Positions 6,137 to 9,595 of a DNA stretch of 9,595 bases are shown piece by piece. How positions within the stretch are numbered: position 1 is the stretch's first letter; every line of letters begins with the position of its first letter. The position numbers were made by a program, and so were the translations under genes. The notes under the pieces were generated by a model that worked only from the letters and a program-made list of their open reading frames with translations, was not told where the DNA came from and did not search any database. The stretch lies in contig JABEVH010000164.1 of assembly GCA_013043915.1 (NCBI GenBank), positions 1-9,595 on the forward strand. The letters are read 5' to 3'. This DNA comes from Pseudomonadales bacterium (GTDB lineage: Bacteria > Pseudomonadota > Gammaproteobacteria > Pseudomonadales > Moraxellaceae).

Positions 6137-8118
6137 CACATGCGGGTAGAAATGATCCCTGTCCTTGTGGGAGCGGTCGAAAATTTAAGCATTGTTGTGC
6201 GGTGACGCCGGCCTCATCAACATCTTCCCTGGCGTCATTGGAAAATATGGCGTTACAGCTTTACGCTCGCGGTCAAATCGAACCGGCTGAAGCCTTGTGC
6301 AGGCAACTACTGCAAATGGATGTTAAGCATGTCCAGGCTTTGATTCTGCTAGGGTCCATGGCATTAAATGCTGGGCGATTTGCCCAGGCCGCCCAGTGGA
6401 TGCAACAAGCCCTGCAAGGGCATACGCCTAAGCCGGGGAAAATTTTGCTGGCGCTGGCTATGGCTCAGCAGGGTATGGGTAAAAAAGAGCTGGCTGTTGA
6501 CAACTATCTTAAGGCGATTCAGGCTGATGCTGATTTAGTGGATGCGCATTTTCATTATGCCGGACTTATGTTGGAGCAGGGGCGCATGGATGTCGCTGAA
6601 GCATCCTACCGTCAAATACTGCAACGGCAATCAACACACCTGTCCGCACATATCAATTTAGCCGCTGTGCTTAAAAGAGGCCATCGTTCTTTAGAGGCTT
6701 TGCCGTATCTACAAAAGGCTGTTGATCTCAAACCTGAAGATGCAATCTTGCACCGCAATCTTGGGTTGGTCTGCCAGGAACAAGGACGGTTGTTGGAGGC
6801 CGAAAAGAGTTATAGGGAGGCATTGCGTCTGTGCCCTGATGATGCTGTAGCTATCAGCTATCTTCTGTTTTGTCTAAATTATCGCTTTGACTGGACACCG
6901 GCGCAGCGTCTTGAAGAAGCGGTTTATTGGGGGAGACGTATCATCGAACAGGTTTCCCCGCCTCATGGTTTCAATGAGATGAATTTATACCCATCCCGTT
7001 TGCGTGTGGGGTTGGTGTCGGGTGATTTAAGACGGCATCCGGTGGGGTATTTTCTGGAAAATCTCTTGCGTAGTATGCAGCATAGCCAGTTGGAGATATT
7101 CGCTTATTATAGCTTTGATGTTGAAGATGAACTGACGAAGCGTTTACGACAGTATTGTCATTCCTGGGTGATTATTGACGCCATGTCGGATGAGCAAGCG
7201 GCGCAACGTATACGTCAGGATGGCATACATATTCTGATCGATCTGGCCGGCCATACGCCGCATAACCGCTTGCCGTTGTTTGCCAGTCGACCCGCACCGG
7301 TGCAGATCACCTGGTTGGGATATTTTGCCACGACAGGGTTGCCGACGATGGACTATATTCTGGTGGACAAACATATTTCACCACCAGAAGAAGAAGGACA
7401 CTTTTCTGAACAGCGTTTTTGGTTACCAGATACTTACCGGTGTTTCATGCCCCCCGCTGAGGACATACAGGTTAATGAGTTGCCGGCGCTGCAAAGCGGT
7501 GACTTGACCTTCGGGTGTTTCAATAATTTGAGCAAGTTAAATGACCCGGTTCTACGGCTATGGGGACAGATATTGCGTGAGATGCCCCGGGCACGTTTGC
7601 TACTCAAATCCTGGCAATTAGGGACATCAGCGCAAAAAGATGAATTCATGGCCCGCCTTACGGCCCAGGGTGTCGATAGCTGTCGTGTTGAACTTCAGGC
7701 ATCATCCGGATACCTGGATTATCTGCAGAGTTACCATGAGGTGGATATCGCCTTAGATCCATTTCCTTACACAGGCGGAACGGTGAGTATCGAAGGTTTA
7801 TGGATGGGGGTGCCCGTGTTGACTTTGCGTGGTCATGATATGTTGTCGCGTTCGGGAGAGAACTTGCTGCAAAACCTCAATATGCCTGAGTGGATTGCTG
7901 AGCATGAGCAGGATTATCTGAGACGAGCCTTGAGCTGGTCAGGCCGGATGGCAGAGTTAGTTCAATTGCGGCGAAATTTACGTCATCGCCTCTTAGAGTC
8001 GCCGTTGTGTGATGGGCCGCGTTTTGCCCGACAATGGGAGCTCGCTCTGTGCGAGATATGGCGTAGGTTTGTAGAAAAAAGTCAGCGTACATCCCCTGCC
8101 AACGGCGAGGGGGCGTAA
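6133..8118 (+). CDS. SEC-C/TPR/GT41 SPINDLY-family O-glycosyltransferase, paralogue 3 (type A)
   Basis: A 661-residue protein when started at the ATG inside the ATGA overlap. SEC-C occupies residues 6-22 (Cys10, Cys12, Cys21, Cys22, ending FKHCC as in paralogue 1). TPRs run from about 36 to 265 and include well-formed repeats such as ILHRNLGLVCQEQGRLLEAE. The GT41 domain has His302 in GDLRRHP, His366 in DGIHILIDLAGH, Lys468 in FNNLSKLN, and DPFPYTGGTVS from Asp542 with Glu554. All expected catalytic-site positions look intact. It shares with paralogue 1 the GDLRRHPVGYFLEN run, DLAGH and the VEDxLT segment, so the two are probably closest relatives within the array. Translation is probably coupled to paralogue 2. 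Only one base separates its TAA from the next gene's GTG. Sugar donor and targets are unknown. Confidence 0.95.
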   Translation: MTHAGRNDPCPCGSGRKFKHCCAVTPASSTSSLASLENMALQLYARGQIEPAEALCRQLLQMDVKHVQALILLGSMALNAGRFAQAAQWMQQALQGHTPKPGKILLALAMAQQGMGKKELAVDNYLKAIQADADLVDAHFHYAGLMLEQGRMDVAEASYRQILQRQSTHLSAHINLAAVLKRGHRSLEALPYLQKAVDLKPEDAILHRNLGLVCQEQGRLLEAEKSYREALRLCPDDAVAISYLLFCLNYRFDWTPAQRLEEAVYWGRRIIEQVSPPHGFNEMNLYPSRLRVGLVSGDLRRHPVGYFLENLLRSMQHSQLEIFAYYSFDVEDELTKRLRQYCHSWVIIDAMSDEQAAQRIRQDGIHILIDLAGHTPHNRLPLFASRPAPVQITWLGYFATTGLPTMDYILVDKHISPPEEEGHFSEQRFWLPDTYRCFMPPAEDIQVNELPALQSGDLTFGCFNNLSKLNDPVLRLWGQILREMPRARLLLKSWQLGTSAQKDEFMARLTAQGVDSCRVELQASSGYLDYLQSYHEVDIALDPFPYTGGTVSIEGLWMGVPVLTLRGHDMLSRSGENLLQNLNMPEWIAEHEQDYLRRALSWSGRMAELVQLRRNLRHRLLESPLCDGPRFARQWELALCEIWRRFVEKSQRTSPANGEGA

Positions 8119-8122
8119 CGTG
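8107..8122 (+). promoter_or_regulatory. Shine-Dalgarno and GTG start of paralogue 4
   Basis: GAGGGGG (8107-8113), inside the end of paralogue 3, precedes GTG at 8120-8122 by a suitable distance. The GTG lies 4 nt after the first base of the upstream TAA (8116-8118) and puts SEC-C at residue 5, as in the other copies. No ATG in this frame occurs before the motif. Confidence 0.8.
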
Positions 8123-9595
8123 GGGGTCGCAAGAAATGATCCGTGCCCGTGCGGTAGTGGGCGTAAGTATAAACAATGTTGTATCAACCGCCAGCAGTCC
8201 ATGCCATCGGTACCGCGTCCGAGTATGCAACAGCTGTTGGAGTCAGCCATGCGGCATTTCAATGCCGGCCATTGGCGAGAGGCTGAAGCGGCGTGTCAGC
8301 AAGTACTCAGCGTACAACCCAAGCAGGCAGATGCCTTGTTTGTCATGGGGGGAATTGCTTTAAAGCTAGGTCACTATGCTGAGGCTGAAAAGTGGCTAGG
8401 GCAGGCACAACGTCAAACACCGCAGTGCCCAGCTGCACTATGGCATGCTTTGGCGATAGCAGAACATGCTCAGGGAAAACTGGATTTGGCAGAACGCCAT
8501 TACCGTGAGGCCTTGCTGCTGGATAATAGCTTGCACGAGGCTTACTTGAATGTGGGCACCATTTTGCAGATGCACGATCAACTTGAAGAAGCAGAAGACT
8601 GCTATCGTCGCTGTTTGGCGCTGGCACCTGATCAAGCGGATGCGCATGTCAATTTAGGGGTGGCGCTTATGCAGCGTCATCATATGCAATCAGCTCTGCA
8701 TCATCTGCAGGAGGCTATACGTTTGCGTCCCATGTATGCCACGGCGCATCGTAATCTGGGTCTGGTGTATATGGGGCAAGGGCATTTGCATGAAGCTGAG
8801 GCATGTTTTCGTCAGTCTTTGCAGTTGAATGCTGATGACTCCGTGTCTGTGAGTAACCTGCTCTTTTCACTCAATTATCGTGATGATTTAACCCCCGAAG
8901 AAAAATTGAAAGAGGCTTGTTTAGGTGGAGAGGCCCTTGCCGCTATGGCACAGCAACGAGGCGCACCCAGCTTTACGGCGTGGAAGGTATCTGCAGCACC
9001 TGAACGACTGCGTGTGGGTTTGCTTTCGGGGGATTATTGCCAGCATCCCGTCGCTTATTTTCTTGAAAGTACCTTGGCTCATGTGGACCGTTCATCCCTA
9101 GAATTGATTGCCTATGATACCTTTCCTAAAGATGATGCGGTTTCACGTCGCCTCAAGCCGATGTTTTCTTCATGGGTAAGTCTGCACGACATGAGTGATG
9201 CGCAAGCAGCCCAACGTCTATATCAAGACGGGTTGCATATCCTTATCGATCTATCGGGCCATACAGCACATAACCGCTTGCCACTGCTGACCTGCCGCCC
9301 GGCTCCTCTACAAATTGCCTGGTTAGGATATTTTGCCACCACAGGATTGCCGGGCTTGGATTATATTCTGGTTGATGAACATGTCGTCCCGCCAGCTGAA
9401 GCGGTGCAATTTAGTGAGCAGTGTATATGGATGCCAGATACCTATCGCTGTTTTACACCACCTGATGTAGCAGTAGATGTGAATCAGTTACCCTCAGGCT
9501 CAGGTCATCCCGTGACGTTCGGTTGTTTTAATAACCTGAGCAAGATAAATGAGCGTGTCGTGCGGGTCTGGTCGAGTATTCTTGAAAGACTGCCA
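8120..9595 (+). CDS. SEC-C/TPR/GT41 SPINDLY-family O-glycosyltransferase, paralogue 4 (type B), 3' end beyond the window
   Basis: An open frame of 492 codons without a stop, truncated by the window edge; full length should be about 650-670 residues. SEC-C is at residues 5-21 (Cys9, Cys11, Cys20, Cys21, ending YKQCC). About six TPRs follow, more regular than in the other copies (for example ALHHLQEAIRLRP, HRNLGLVYMGQGHLHEAEAC). The GT41 domain shows His309 in an unusual GDYCQHPVAY, where the others have GDLR(R/Q)HPVG(Y/F), His373 in DGLHILIDLSGH, and Lys475 in FNNLSKIN. The DPFPYTGG half lies outside the window. The first TPR is close to that of paralogue 2: both encode AEAAC, VQP and DALF at the same places, and they share an exact 18-base stretch (4323-4340 and 8280-8297). 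It continues the same operon with a 1-nt gap. Confidence 0.93.
   Translation, partial: MGVARNDPCPCGSGRKYKQCCINRQQSMPSVPRPSMQQLLESAMRHFNAGHWREAEAACQQVLSVQPKQADALFVMGGIALKLGHYAEAEKWLGQAQRQTPQCPAALWHALAIAEHAQGKLDLAERHYREALLLDNSLHEAYLNVGTILQMHDQLEEAEDCYRRCLALAPDQADAHVNLGVALMQRHHMQSALHHLQEAIRLRPMYATAHRNLGLVYMGQGHLHEAEACFRQSLQLNADDSVSVSNLLFSLNYRDDLTPEEKLKEACLGGEALAAMAQQRGAPSFTAWKVSAAPERLRVGLLSGDYCQHPVAYFLESTLAHVDRSSLELIAYDTFPKDDAVSRRLKPMFSSWVSLHDMSDAQAAQRLYQDGLHILIDLSGHTAHNRLPLLTCRPAPLQIAWLGYFATTGLPGLDYILVDEHVVPPAEAVQFSEQCIWMPDTYRCFTPPDVAVDVNQLPSGSGHPVTFGCFNNLSKINERVVRVWSSILERLP

Noticed and set aside
7877..8262. Minus-strand open frames spanning the junction of paralogues 3 and 4
   Set aside because: They are antisense shadows of conserved GT41 and SEC-C codons. 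Similar shadows occur at the other junctions because the SEC-C DNA is repeated.
2131..9595. Frameshifted or decayed copies within the array
   Set aside because: Each frame is open throughout and keeps the zinc ligands and the visible catalytic His and Lys residues, so none is called a pseudogene.

Overview
The window looks like chromosomal DNA of a medium-GC proteobacterium, probably gamma- or beta-. The case rests on an Escherichia-like pabB, a secreted protein resembling the FilA/DUF6160 family of Acinetobacter and relatives, and bacterial SPINDLY-type glycosyltransferases. No genus can be named. There are no mobile elements, RNA genes or CRISPR arrays.

Layout. Positions 762-1 (minus strand) hold the N-terminal 254 codons of pabB (aminodeoxychorismate synthase component I, folate pathway); the gene runs off the left edge. 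Positions 763-970 are a divergent intergenic region with a good sigma70-like promoter (845-873), a perfect 8-bp inverted repeat at the predicted transcript start (879-901) and a strong Shine-Dalgarno sequence. Positions 971-1873 encode a 300-residue signal-peptide protein, rich in Ser/Thr and free of Cys, with a FilA-like start. A strong intrinsic terminator (1891-1917) closes that unit. Positions 1918-2130 are an intergenic leader for the next operon. From 2131 to the right edge there are four consecutive plus-strand genes of the same architecture: SEC-C zinc motif, then TPR repeats, then a SPINDLY/OGT-like GT41 glycosyltransferase. The first three are complete (673, 656 and 661 residues); the fourth is cut by the window edge after 492 codons. 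Their junctions are a 13-nt gap, a 4-nt ATGA overlap and a 1-nt gap, with no terminators between them, so they are almost certainly one translationally coupled operon.

The four paralogues are not equally related. Genes 1 and 3 resemble each other, and genes 2 and 4 resemble each other (SEC-C ending, TPR start, several GT signatures). This suggests that an ancestral A-B gene pair was duplicated, while the SEC-C coding DNA of genes 1 and 2 shares an exact 34-base block. A working hypothesis, inferred and not shown, is an array of cytoplasmic O-glycosyltransferases. Their SEC-C zinc fingers could dock them to ribosomes, SecB or other Sec-pathway partners, and their divergent TPR superhelices could select different acceptors. 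The Ser/Thr-rich exported protein next door is the most obvious candidate acceptor. A 12-bp sequence shared by the two leaders may mean common regulation.
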